A DNA stretch of 64,000 bases from an uncultured Pelagibacteraceae bacterium. Lineage in GTDB: Bacteria; Pseudomonadota; Alphaproteobacteria; Pelagibacterales; Pelagibacteraceae. This document shows positions 40,223-49,517 of this stretch, in pieces. The stretch's first letter is position 1. Each line of letters starts with the position of its first letter. The stretch spans positions 1 through 64,000 of the forward strand of contig CACJZL010000001.1 in the NCBI GenBank assembly GCA_902597865.1, read 5' to 3'. The notes beneath the pieces are model-generated. The model was not told the DNA's origin. It ran no database searches and was given only the letters and a program-made list of their open reading frames with translations. The position numbers and the translations under genes are program-made.

Positions 40223-41702
40223 TATTCTGTTTAATAAATTTATCTGCCTCTTTTAAAATAATTTTTTTTCTGCTTTTATTCATTTTATCAAAAATCCTTA
40301 CCATCATTGATAACCTTGGATTTTTCATAAAGAAGTATCTATTTTTATTTATAAATCTCCAATAAAGACCATCCATAATATGACACCAATCCCCTTTTTT
40401 AAAATCCATCATTTTCAGGAAATAACTCGAACCACAAATATATGGTTTGGTTGCAAATATCCCACCATCACTAAACAATCCCATTCCGTAAACATTTGGT
40501 GACATCACCCAATCTGATGAGTCAACAAACATTTCCATAAACCATTTGTAGACATAAATTGGTTTGATCTCAGAGAGATTCATTATGTTTGATAAAATCA
40601 TCAGTCTTTCTATGTGGTGAGACCAACCATGATCGTTAGCATTTTTGATTGCATAATCTAAAGGGGGTAAACCTGTGTTTCCTTCATACCAAGAAGGTTT
40701 CATCTTTCGATTATGTTTAAAGAAATTTCCAGTTTCTAATTTATTATCAAAATTTTGATAAATTCCTCTCATAAATTCACGCCAACCAATTACCTGTCTT
40801 ATATAACCCTCCAAAGAATTAATTCTTATTTTTTTCTTTTTATGGCTAGTTAAAATTCTATCCAATATTATTTCAGGTGTAATTATTCCTAGATTTAAGT
40901 AGGGACTAAGCGCGCTATGAAATAATACATTATTGCTTTGATCAACAGCATCCTCATAATCTCCAAATAAATTTGATTTTTCTTTAATAAAAAAATCTAA
41001 TAGTCTCATTACATCCTTAAGTTCAGTTGCAAACCAGAAATTTTTCGTTGAACCAGGATGTTTTGAAAAATTTTTTTCTATTATTGATTTTAAATTTTTT
41101 GTGTGAGAAGTTTCATTTATTTTTGGCAAGGTTGGAATTTTAGTTCCTTTAGGAAGTTTTTTTCTATTGTCTTCATCAAAACTCCATTTTCCTCCAACTG
41201 GATCTTCACCATTCATTAAAATATTCATTTTTTTTCTTGTTTCTTTATAAAACACTGCCATGAAGGGTTTTTTTGATTTAGATAAATATTTTTTAAAATC
41301 ATCTCTGGAATTTAAAAACATAGGGGTTTTAACTATATTTAGTTTTATTTTGTTTTGTTTAACAAAATTCAAAATTTTTTTCTCAAACGGTTTGTCCTCA
41401 ATTTCAAAAAAGGAAATTTCTTTAATTTTGTTCTTTTTAACAACTTTTTGAATTTTTATTAAATAATCACTTTTAAAATCTATGCTATCAATCTTTGAGT
41501 AAGTTATTTTAAAACCATTTTTTTTAAGATTATCTGCATATGAACGCATTGATGATAAAAATAATAATATCTTTAGTTTATGATGCTTTTCGTACGTACA
41601 TAAGCCATAATCCTCTGCCATAAAAAAAAGATGGTCATTTTTGAAGCGGCTCAAGTATTTTAATGGAAATAGTTGGTTTCCAAGTGTAATAAACAATTTC
41701 AT
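40215..41702 (-). CDS. Deoxyribodipyrimidine photolyase-related protein (FeS-BCP/PhrB-like family)
   Basis: ITLGNQLFP, GYIRQVIGWREFMRGIY, GWSHHIERLMILSN, DWVMSPNVYGMGLFSDGGIFATKPYI. Confidence 0.9.
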   Translation of the reverse strand: MKLFITLGNQLFPLKYLSRFKNDHLFFMAEDYGLCTYEKHHKLKILLFLSSMRSYADNLKKNGFKITYSKIDSIDFKSDYLIKIQKVVKKNKIKEISFFEIEDKPFEKKILNFVKQNKIKLNIVKTPMFLNSRDDFKKYLSKSKKPFMAVFYKETRKKMNILMNGEDPVGGKWSFDEDNRKKLPKGTKIPTLPKINETSHTKNLKSIIEKNFSKHPGSTKNFWFATELKDVMRLLDFFIKEKSNLFGDYEDAVDQSNNVLFHSALSPYLNLGIITPEIILDRILTSHKKKKIRINSLEGYIRQVIGWREFMRGIYQNFDNKLETGNFFKHNRKMKPSWYEGNTGLPPLDYAIKNANDHGWSHHIERLMILSNIMNLSEIKPIYVYKWFMEMFVDSSDWVMSPNVYGMGLFSDGGIFATKPYICGSSYFLKMMDFKKGDWCHIMDGLYWRFINKNRYFFMKNPRLSMMVRIFDKMNKSRKKIILKEADKFIKQNTI

Positions 41703-41730
41703 AATTTATTTATAAATACTATTATAAGAT

Positions 41731-42447
41731 ATGTCAGGAAAAATTTTAATATTTGGTGCGACAGGTTCTATAGGCTCAAATTTATCAAAAATGATGGCTG
41801 AAAATAATGAGGATGTTCAGCTTATTGGAAGAGATGAGGAAAATTTAAAAAATATTTCTTCTGAAACAGGCTGCAAATATACCGTTGTGGATGTTCTTGA
41901 CTCTGCAAAAATTGAGAGTTTAAAAAATGAATTTGCAAATGAGGAAATAAAGGGAATTGCATATTGTGTAGGTTCAATAGATTTAAAACCACTAAGAATG
42001 GTAAAAAAAGAGGACTTTCAAAAATGTTTCGATTTAAATTTTTACCCAATTGTAGAAACAATTAAAAATTTCCAGGAAAGTTTAAAAAAAAATAAAGGCT
42101 CCGTTGTAATTTTTTCAACAGTTGCAGTGCGGAGAGGATTTACAAATCACAGCATAATAGCATCTGTAAAAGGAGCTTTAGAAGGATTAACTGTTTCTTT
42201 GGCTGCTGAATTTGCTCCAAACATAAGAGTAAATTGCATTGCACCAAGTTTAACTAAATCTAAAATTGCTGAACCGATGCTTAAGAATAAACTAATTGCT
42301 GAAGGTATAGCAAAAGCGCACCCCATGAAAAGAATTGGCGAAGGTAAAGATGCTGCAGCCATGGCAAAGTTTTTATTAACCGACGAAAGTTCTTGGATAA
42401 CTGGTCAAATTATAGGTGTAGATGGTGGAAGATCAAAATTAACTTGA
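41731..42447 (+). CDS. SDR-family protein with atypical active site
   Basis: ILIFGATGSIGSNLSKMM, NIRVNCIAPSLT, WITGQIIGVDGGRS; catalytic-Tyr position reads Ile (HSIIASVKGAL). Confidence 0.87.
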   Translation: MSGKILIFGATGSIGSNLSKMMAENNEDVQLIGRDEENLKNISSETGCKYTVVDVLDSAKIESLKNEFANEEIKGIAYCVGSIDLKPLRMVKKEDFQKCFDLNFYPIVETIKNFQESLKKNKGSVVIFSTVAVRRGFTNHSIIASVKGALEGLTVSLAAEFAPNIRVNCIAPSLTKSKIAEPMLKNKLIAEGIAKAHPMKRIGEGKDAAAMAKFLLTDESSWITGQIIGVDGGRSKLT

Positions 42448-42499
42448 TCTGAATTATTAAAATACCATTTTTAATAAAATAATATATTCTTGAAGTATT

Positions 42500-44167
42500 G
42501 TGAACAAATATTCAGCAGATGAGATTTTTAAAATTGCCTATGATCATCTTCAAAAAAAAGAATTTGAAAAATCTACTCAGTTGTTTGAGAAACTTTTAAA
42601 TGATTATCCTGATAATTTATCTATACTCCGTAACTTAAGTCACTCTTATGCTTTTTCTGGAGCTTTTAAAAAAACGGAAGAATGCATTAAAAAAATTATA
42701 AAAATTAAACCTGATGAGCCATTTGCGTATCAGTTTCTAGCGAGTGTTTTAAAAAACCAGGATAAAATTAAGGAGATGGAAGAAATAATTAATGAAGGAT
42801 TGAAAAGAAATTTAATAAACAAAAAATGGGAATTACAAAAAAAATTACTTTCTCCACTTATAGTAAGAGATAAAAAAGAAATAGATGATTATAGAAAAAA
42901 AATTGAAAAAGGTTTAGATGGGATTTTAAGCTCAGAAATAAAGTTAGACTATGATAACGATCAAATAATTTCACCTCCATTATTTGAGCTTACTTACACA
43001 GACAAAGATAATTTAGAAATAAATAAAAAAATAGTGAAAGCTTTAAAAAAAATTTATCAACTTCTCAATCATAAGATTTCAATAAATCATCAATTGAATG
43101 ATAAAATTAAGATTGGATTTATTTCTGAATTTTTTACTGATCATACAATTGGAAAATTATTCAAAAATCTAATTTTCAGTTTAGATTTAAAATTTTTTGA
43201 TGTTGTAATTTATCATTCAAATAAAACAAAAAAAGGAGAGATTTTTGAAGAATTTCTAAACGAAAACAAGAAAGGACTCAAAAATGAAATATTGCCTATT
43301 AAATTAATAGATAAAATAAAAATTATAGAAAAAGAAAAATTTGATATACTTTTTTATCCAGATATTGGGATGTCAATTGAATTTTATTTTTTATCTTTAA
43401 TAAGATTGGCGAAGTATCAAATTATGTCTTGGGGTCATCCTGAAACAACCGGTTCTGAGTCTATCGATTTTTTCTTGTGTTCTAAAAATCTAATTTTGGA
43501 AAACGCTAAAAAATTTTACTCTGAGAAATTTTTAATAATAGATAAACTTCCAATGATTTACGATAAACCAATTATTAAAAATAAATTAAATGATAGTGAT
43601 ATATCAAAAAAAAATATTTATTCATGTCCCCAGACCCTATTTAAATTCCATCCGGACTTTGATGAATATCTATTTGAAATTTTAAAAAAAGATAAAAAAG
43701 GGGTTTTATATTTATTAAAAGATACTCACAAAGTTTACTATTTAAAATTATTAGAAAGGTTTAAAAAAAATAAAAATTTTGACTCTGATAGAGTTATTTT
43801 TTTAGATCCATTAAATTTCAATCAATTTATTAATCATTTAGGAACATCTTCGGTGTTACTTGATCCGATTTATTTTGGATCTGGAAATTCTTTTCATGAG
43901 TCAATGTTTTATGGTACGCAAACAGTGACTAGTCCAACAAAATATATTAAATCAAGAATTGTAAGCGCAGCATATATTCAAATGGAGATTAAAAATCCCC
44001 CAATAGTTAAAAATAAGGATGATTACGTTGGTAGAGCAATTGAAATAGCCAATGACAAAAATATTTTAGATAGAAAAAAATATTATCAACAAGCAGCTAA
44101 TGAAAAACTTTTTAATACTAAAGATGTTGGTGAAAAGTTTAATTCTATTTTAAAAAAATTATTTTAG
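42500..44167 (+). CDS. TPR protein with O-GlcNAc transferase-like (SPINDLY/GT41) C-terminal region
   Basis: N-terminal TPRs; IGFISEFFTDHTIGKL, AKYQIMSWGHPETTGSESIDFFL, SVLLDPIYFGSGNSFHESMFYGTQTVTSP; GTG start. Confidence 0.85.
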   Translation: MNKYSADEIFKIAYDHLQKKEFEKSTQLFEKLLNDYPDNLSILRNLSHSYAFSGAFKKTEECIKKIIKIKPDEPFAYQFLASVLKNQDKIKEMEEIINEGLKRNLINKKWELQKKLLSPLIVRDKKEIDDYRKKIEKGLDGILSSEIKLDYDNDQIISPPLFELTYTDKDNLEINKKIVKALKKIYQLLNHKISINHQLNDKIKIGFISEFFTDHTIGKLFKNLIFSLDLKFFDVVIYHSNKTKKGEIFEEFLNENKKGLKNEILPIKLIDKIKIIEKEKFDILFYPDIGMSIEFYFLSLIRLAKYQIMSWGHPETTGSESIDFFLCSKNLILENAKKFYSEKFLIIDKLPMIYDKPIIKNKLNDSDISKKNIYSCPQTLFKFHPDFDEYLFEILKKDKKGVLYLLKDTHKVYYLKLLERFKKNKNFDSDRVIFLDPLNFNQFINHLGTSSVLLDPIYFGSGNSFHESMFYGTQTVTSPTKYIKSRIVSAAYIQMEIKNPPIVKNKDDYVGRAIEIANDKNILDRKKYYQQAANEKLFNTKDVGEKFNSILKKLF

Positions 44168-45004
44168 ACCTCGTTTAAAGCATTCAATTGTGTTTTTCAA
44201 TAAACAAGCAATCGTCATTGGACCTACACCACCTGGTACTGGGGTTAATGCTTTCGCTACCTTAGATACTTCTTCAAATGCAACATCTCCAACAATACCT
44301 TTATCTGTCTTGTTAATTCCTACATCAATAACTATTGCATCCTTTTTGATCCAGTCAGCTTTAACTAACTCTGGAATTCCTACAGCAGCAATTACAATAT
44401 CACCTTTCGAACACTCGTTTTTTAAATCTTTAGTTTTTGAATGAGTGATGGTTACTGTGCAATTTTCTTTTAAAAGAAGCTGAGCCATTGGTTTACCGTT
44501 CAAATTTGATCTTCCAATCACAACTACTTTTTTACCGCTTAAATTTGGTTCAATTTTTTTTATAAGTAAATAACATCCCAATGGTGTACAAGGGACTGAA
44601 CTTTCATATCCAGATGATAAGTTTCCTACATTATAAGGATGAAAACCATCAACATCTTTATCAGGATTAATTCTTTCGATTATTTTTTGCTTATCAATAT
44701 GATCTGGAAGAGGAAGTTGAACAAGTATGCCGGAAACTGTCTCGTCATTATTAAGTTCATCAATTTTGTTTAATACTGAAATCTCTTTAATATCTTTGGG
44801 GTACTTTATTATTTCTGATTTAAGGCCAATTTCCTTGGCGGATTTTTCTTTGTTCCTAACATAAATTTGACTTGGCGCTAAATCTCCGATTAAAATTACT
44901 GTCAGGCCTGGGACTTTGTTAAATTTTTTCTTAATTCCGTCGACTTCAACCTTAAGTTCGTTCCTCAGTTCAGCGGCAATTTTTTTTCCATCAATAAGAT
45001 TCAT
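44159..45004 (-). CDS. folD: Bifunctional methylenetetrahydrofolate dehydrogenase/cyclohydrolase
   Basis: GILVQLPLPDHIDKQKIIERINPDKDVDGFHPYNVG, VVIGRSNLNGKPMAQLLL, TPVPGGVGPMTIACLL. Confidence 0.97.
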   Translation of the reverse strand: MNLIDGKKIAAELRNELKVEVDGIKKKFNKVPGLTVILIGDLAPSQIYVRNKEKSAKEIGLKSEIIKYPKDIKEISVLNKIDELNNDETVSGILVQLPLPDHIDKQKIIERINPDKDVDGFHPYNVGNLSSGYESSVPCTPLGCYLLIKKIEPNLSGKKVVVIGRSNLNGKPMAQLLLKENCTVTITHSKTKDLKNECSKGDIVIAAVGIPELVKADWIKKDAIVIDVGINKTDKGIVGDVAFEEVSKVAKALTPVPGGVGPMTIACLLKNTIECFKRGLK

Positions 45005-45010
45005 GATATT

Positions 45011-45298
45011 CTATATTATTGGTCTTATGTAATACTCCATACACATTTGCATAATCCATATCAACATAAGCAATATAACAGGCGAGATGTCAAATGCTCC
45101 AAGATTTGGTAAAAAGGCTCTTATTCTATTAAGAAAAGGTTCAGTCATCCGATAAGTGAAGTCTAAAACTGAATAAACAAATCTATTTCCAGTATTAATT
45201 ATATTAAAAGCAACTAACCAACTTAAAATGACGTTCGCAATCACTATATATGAGTAATACTTGAGTATTGTCATAGCGACTATGTAAATTATTATCAT
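45011..45298 (-). CDS. YggT family membrane protein
   Basis: VILSWLVAFNIINTGNRFVYSVLDFTYRMTEPFLNRIRAFLPNLGAFDISPVILLMLI. Confidence 0.92.
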   Translation of the reverse strand: MIIIYIVAMTILKYYSYIVIANVILSWLVAFNIINTGNRFVYSVLDFTYRMTEPFLNRIRAFLPNLGAFDISPVILLMLIWIMQMCMEYYIRPII

Positions 45299-46380
45299 TT
45301 TTTTTCTACGTAAATTGATTGACTAGGAAACGCAAACGATGCTTTATTTTTTTCTACAATTTCCTTAATACCAATTGCTAATCTTTCCTTAACTTTAAGC
45401 CACTCATTCCAGCTATCTGTTTGTGTAAAACATCTAACATACATATCTATAGAGCTATCCGAAAACTTATCCACTCTTACAGCTAAGCCAACCTTTGTGT
45501 CAAAATCTTTGCTTTCTTTGATAAAATTTTCAATTTGGTCCCGTACATTTTTGAGTTGTTCTATAGTAGTGTCGTATTGAAGTGTAATTGTCCAGCTTAT
45601 AAGCCAGTTAGTAGTTTGGCTTATATTTATTACAGCGTTTTCAGCAAATTGGAAATTGGGTATTATAGCTAATGATTTATCAAACTTTCTGATAGTAGTT
45701 GATCTAAATCCAATTTTTTCAACAATACCTTCTATTGTACCTTCAACTAAAATCCAGTCACCCATTTTAAATCTTTTTTCAACAAGTACTAAAATTCCTG
45801 AAATTAAGTTTTTAAATAAGTCTTGTGCACCTAGTGCTACTGCAACACCAAATAAACCCAGTCCTGCTATAATTGGACCGATCTTAATTCCCCATAATTC
45901 TAATACAGCGGCAGCTCCAAGTATAAAAATAAGTATTTTTAAAGACTTAATTATCCAGCCAATTAATTCACGCGTTAAAATTCTATCTAATCCACTTAAG
46001 ATATAAGAAATCGGTTCTATTATCTGATGAATAATCCAGAACAATAGTATAGTAATTAATGTCCTGTTAACATTATCAACGAATGAACTAGTTTCATCAC
46101 TAAATGTCATATAGTAACTTGCAAAAAAGAAACCTAACACTATTGGCAAAAATCTTGCTGGACCAACTAAAGATTTCACGAATGTATCATCTAATTTATT
46201 AGTTGTTTTTTTAGAAATAATTTCCAATTTTTTTAAAATTAGTTTGCTAATAAGGCCTCTGAAAATTAAAAATATTAAAAATATTCCTAAACCAATCAGA
46301 ATTTGGCCAATGTCAATTCCAAGAATACCCCGGTCCCAAACCGAAAGAAACAGATCTTTAAAATTTATAAAAACTTCCAT
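45295..46380 (-). CDS. MscS-family mechanosensitive channel
   Basis: GLGLFGVAVALGAQDLFKNLISGILVLVEKRFKMGDWILVEGTIEGIVEKIGFRSTTIR. Confidence 0.94.
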   Translation of the reverse strand: MEVFINFKDLFLSVWDRGILGIDIGQILIGLGIFLIFLIFRGLISKLILKKLEIISKKTTNKLDDTFVKSLVGPARFLPIVLGFFFASYYMTFSDETSSFVDNVNRTLITILLFWIIHQIIEPISYILSGLDRILTRELIGWIIKSLKILIFILGAAAVLELWGIKIGPIIAGLGLFGVAVALGAQDLFKNLISGILVLVEKRFKMGDWILVEGTIEGIVEKIGFRSTTIRKFDKSLAIIPNFQFAENAVINISQTTNWLISWTITLQYDTTIEQLKNVRDQIENFIKESKDFDTKVGLAVRVDKFSDSSIDMYVRCFTQTDSWNEWLKVKERLAIGIKEIVEKNKASFAFPSQSIYVEKK

Positions 46381-46382
46381 TT

Positions 46383-47081
46383 CTAAATTTTATATAACAA
46401 AAATTCTTCTTCACCAGGATTAAATAAGAAGATTTTCTTCCATTTTAGCTCATTTAATACAGATGAAGTTTTTTCACCTATGCACATTAAATTGGTTTTC
46501 ATCCAATAATCCTCCAGCTCGTATTTTTTTATCAAATTTAAAAAACTTTTTGCGCTATTTTGAGAATAAATAAAAACAATATCTGGAATTTTTTTTTTAA
46601 GTTGTCTTAAAAAATCAAAACTTATATCCTCAACGTGACAAACGCTATAATTAACTAATCTTTGAACATTTAATCCTTCTTTAATTAAGTCTTTATCTAA
46701 ATCATATGAAACTAATTCACCACTAACATATAAAATTTTCTCAGTTTTTTTTTCTAAATTTTGCAAGATTAATTCTCGTAAATTTTTTACATTTCCACCG
46801 GCTGAAAATGTGTTATAGAAACCTTTTTGTTTTGCAGTTTTTTCTGTTGCATCACCTACACAAAAACATAAACTTTTTTTATCAAAATCTTTAGTATCTA
46901 TATTTCTAATTGCATTTGAGCTTGTAAAAATGATGATCTTATAGTCTGAACTATTAAGTTTGGGATGGTTTAGTTTGTTTATTTTAATTAAGGGAAGATG
47001 AGATACGGTGAAACCTTTATCTTTGAATCTCTTAATTAAATCTATTGAGTCTTCTAAAGGTCTAGTTAACAAAACATGCAT
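46383..47081 (-). CDS. hemD: Uroporphyrinogen-III synthase
   Basis: LLTRPLEDSIDLIKRFKDKGF, IIFTSSNAIRNI; directly downstream of hemC. Confidence 0.85.
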   Translation of the reverse strand: MHVLLTRPLEDSIDLIKRFKDKGFTVSHLPLIKINKLNHPKLNSSDYKIIIFTSSNAIRNIDTKDFDKKSLCFCVGDATEKTAKQKGFYNTFSAGGNVKNLRELILQNLEKKTEKILYVSGELVSYDLDKDLIKEGLNVQRLVNYSVCHVEDISFDFLRQLKKKIPDIVFIYSQNSAKSFLNLIKKYELEDYWMKTNLMCIGEKTSSVLNELKWKKIFLFNPGEEEFLLYKI

Positions 47082-47981
47082 TTATCTATCCATCTCGAAC
47101 TGTTTTTTTAAATCATCGCCAGCTTTTTGAGCAATTTTTAGAGCTTCTTCTATTTTACATTCATCTTTGTAAGAAAATTTTTTATTTCCATCATCAGAAA
47201 ATAATTCAGCTATAATTTTTACATTCTTGCCTCTTACATTAGCATATATTCCTGCTGCTGTGTTGCAGTCACCCTCTAATACACTTAAAATTTTTCTTTC
47301 GATTTTTGCTTCAATTGAAGTTTCAAAATGATTAATTTTTGAAAGGATCTTATTTAATTTATCATCATCTTCTCTAGACTGTATAACAATTGTTCCTTGA
47401 CCTGCTGGAGGAACTATTTTCTCACATTCAAAAACCTCTGATATTCTGTTTTCTATAGATAAAGATAATAAACCTGCCTTTGCTAAGATAATCGAGTCAT
47501 ATTGATCCTCATCTAATTTTTTGATTCTGGTATCAATATTTCCCCTAATTAGTTTAAAGTTTAAGTCTGGTCTTAAATGTTTTAATTGAAATTCTCTTCT
47601 TAATGAGGAGGTGCCGATTACTGAATTTTTTTTAATTTTATCAAGTGTTAAGTTTTCTTTATTAACTAAAACTTCTTGAGGATCATTTCTTTTTAGAAAA
47701 CAATCTATCCTTAGACCCTTGGCTTTAAAGGATGGAACGTCTTTTAAAGAGTGAACAGCTACATCAATGTTTTTATTTATAAGTTCCTTTTCAATATTTT
47801 TTATGAACTCTCCTTTGCCTCCAATTTCACTAGTCCTTCTATCTAAAACTAAATCACCATCTGTAATAATTTTTTTAATTTCTATTTCAATATCAAGTTC
47901 TTTAAGAAAGGCTTTTTTTGCAATTTCAGCATATTTTAATGCTAATTTACTTCCTCGAGAACCAATTATAAGTTTTTCCAT
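47082..47981 (-). CDS. hemC: Porphobilinogen deaminase
   Basis: IGSRGSKLALKYAE, DVAVHSLKDVPS, VIGTSSLRREFQLKHLRPDL, RGNIDTRIKKL, VLEGDCNTAAGIYA. Confidence 0.97.
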   Translation of the reverse strand: MEKLIIGSRGSKLALKYAEIAKKAFLKELDIEIEIKKIITDGDLVLDRRTSEIGGKGEFIKNIEKELINKNIDVAVHSLKDVPSFKAKGLRIDCFLKRNDPQEVLVNKENLTLDKIKKNSVIGTSSLRREFQLKHLRPDLNFKLIRGNIDTRIKKLDEDQYDSIILAKAGLLSLSIENRISEVFECEKIVPPAGQGTIVIQSREDDDKLNKILSKINHFETSIEAKIERKILSVLEGDCNTAAGIYANVRGKNVKIIAELFSDDGNKKFSYKDECKIEEALKIAQKAGDDLKKQFEMDR

Positions 47982-48031
47982 TTATTTAATTTTTTTATTT
48001 TTAGAGTAAATTACATTAATAAAAACCTTTT

Positions 48032-49102
48032 ATGAAAAAAAAAACAATCATTATTGGTATAGAAACTAGTTGTGATGAGACTGCTGTATCCATATTGAGA
48101 GATAATGGAAAAAATAGACCAAAAATTTTATCAAATGTTGTTTCAAGTCAATTTGAAGTTCATAAAAAATTTGGTGGTGTAGTTCCAGATTTAGCTGCAA
48201 GAGCACATCTTGATAAGATTGATATCATGACAAAGAAAGCTTTAAAAATTAGTAAAGTAAAATTGAAAGATATTGATGCTGTTGCAGCAACTGCTGGGCC
48301 GGGTTTAATAGTTTGTTTATCAGTTGGTTTAAATTTTGCAAAAGCTTTGTCATTATCATTAAAAAAACCTTTTATAGCTGTAAATCATTTGGAGGGACAT
48401 GCCTTAAGTCCAAAACTAAATTTTGATATAAAATATCCATATCTACTTTTTTTAATTTCGGGTGGACACACTCAATACTTAACTGTTAAAAAATTAGGTG
48501 AGTACAAAAGACATGGTACAACGATAGATGATGCGCTTGGCGAAGCATTCGATAAAACAGCGAAACTTTTAAATCTCGGTTACCCAGGTGGGCCTGAAAT
48601 CGAAGAATTGGCAAAAAATGGTGATGAGAACAGGTTTGTGTTACCAAAGCCTATTTTTAATAGAGGTGGGTGCAATTTATCTTTTGCTGGTCTGAAAACA
48701 GCAATCTTAAGATTAAAAGAATTTATAAAAACGGACAAAGATAAAAACGATCTTGCAGCAAGTTTTCAAAAAACGGTTCTTGATATTTTGTATAAAAAAA
48801 CAAAAAAAGCTATTGAACAACATTTGGAGCTTTATCCAAAAAATAGGAATTTTGTAGTTGCGGGTGGTGTAGCTGCTAACAAACAAATCAGAATTACTTT
48901 AAAAAGATTATGCCAAGAAGAAAAATTTAAAGTTTATTTTCCTGATTTAAAATTGTGTACAGATAACGCAGCGATGATAGCGTTAGCAGGTCTAGAAAGA
49001 TACAGGAAGAAAAAATTTGATAAACATAATTTTGAAGCGAATCCCAGATGGCAATTAGATAGTAAAGCAAAGTTTCTTAAAGGTGCTGGAGTAAAAATTT
49101 AA
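48032..49102 (+). CDS. tsaD: tRNA N6-adenosine threonylcarbamoyltransferase
   Basis: IGIETSCDETAVSIL, GGVVPDLAARAHLDK, NHLEGHALSP, FLISGGHTQYL, GEAFDKTAKLL. Confidence 0.97.
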   Translation: MKKKTIIIGIETSCDETAVSILRDNGKNRPKILSNVVSSQFEVHKKFGGVVPDLAARAHLDKIDIMTKKALKISKVKLKDIDAVAATAGPGLIVCLSVGLNFAKALSLSLKKPFIAVNHLEGHALSPKLNFDIKYPYLLFLISGGHTQYLTVKKLGEYKRHGTTIDDALGEAFDKTAKLLNLGYPGGPEIEELAKNGDENRFVLPKPIFNRGGCNLSFAGLKTAILRLKEFIKTDKDKNDLAASFQKTVLDILYKKTKKAIEQHLELYPKNRNFVVAGGVAANKQIRITLKRLCQEEKFKVYFPDLKLCTDNAAMIALAGLERYRKKKFDKHNFEANPRWQLDSKAKFLKGAGVKI

Positions 49103-49516
49103 ATGCAATATTGGTTATTAAAGTCTGAGCCAGATGTATGGTCTCTCACTCAACAAGAAAAAGTAGGTGCTAAAGGTGCAATATGGGATGGTGTAAGAAA
49201 CTATCAAGCAAGAAATAATTTAAAAAAGATGAGAAATGGAGATCTTTGTTTCTTTTACCATTCAAATATTGGAAAAGAGATTGTTGGTATAGTAGAAGTG
49301 ATAAAAGAAGCTTTCTTAGATCCAACAGATAAAAAAAAAATGTTCGTTGCTGTCATGGTTAGATTTAAGAAAAAATTAAAAAAACCCATAAAATTGGATG
49401 ATATTAAAAAAAACGCCTCTTTAACTGAAATACCCCTTATTAAACAAAGCAGATTATCAGTAATGCCAATTGACTCTAAAAGCTGGAAAATATTAAATAA
49501 AATGGGTAATATTTAG
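49103..49516 (+). CDS. EVE domain protein (PUA-like)
   Basis: [53 protein letters not shown]. Confidence 0.94.
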   Translation: MQYWLLKSEPDVWSLTQQEKVGAKGAIWDGVRNYQARNNLKKMRNGDLCFFYHSNIGKEIVGIVEVIKEAFLDPTDKKKMFVAVMVRFKKKLKKPIKLDDIKKNASLTEIPLIKQSRLSVMPIDSKSWKILNKMGNI

Positions 49517-49517
49517 T

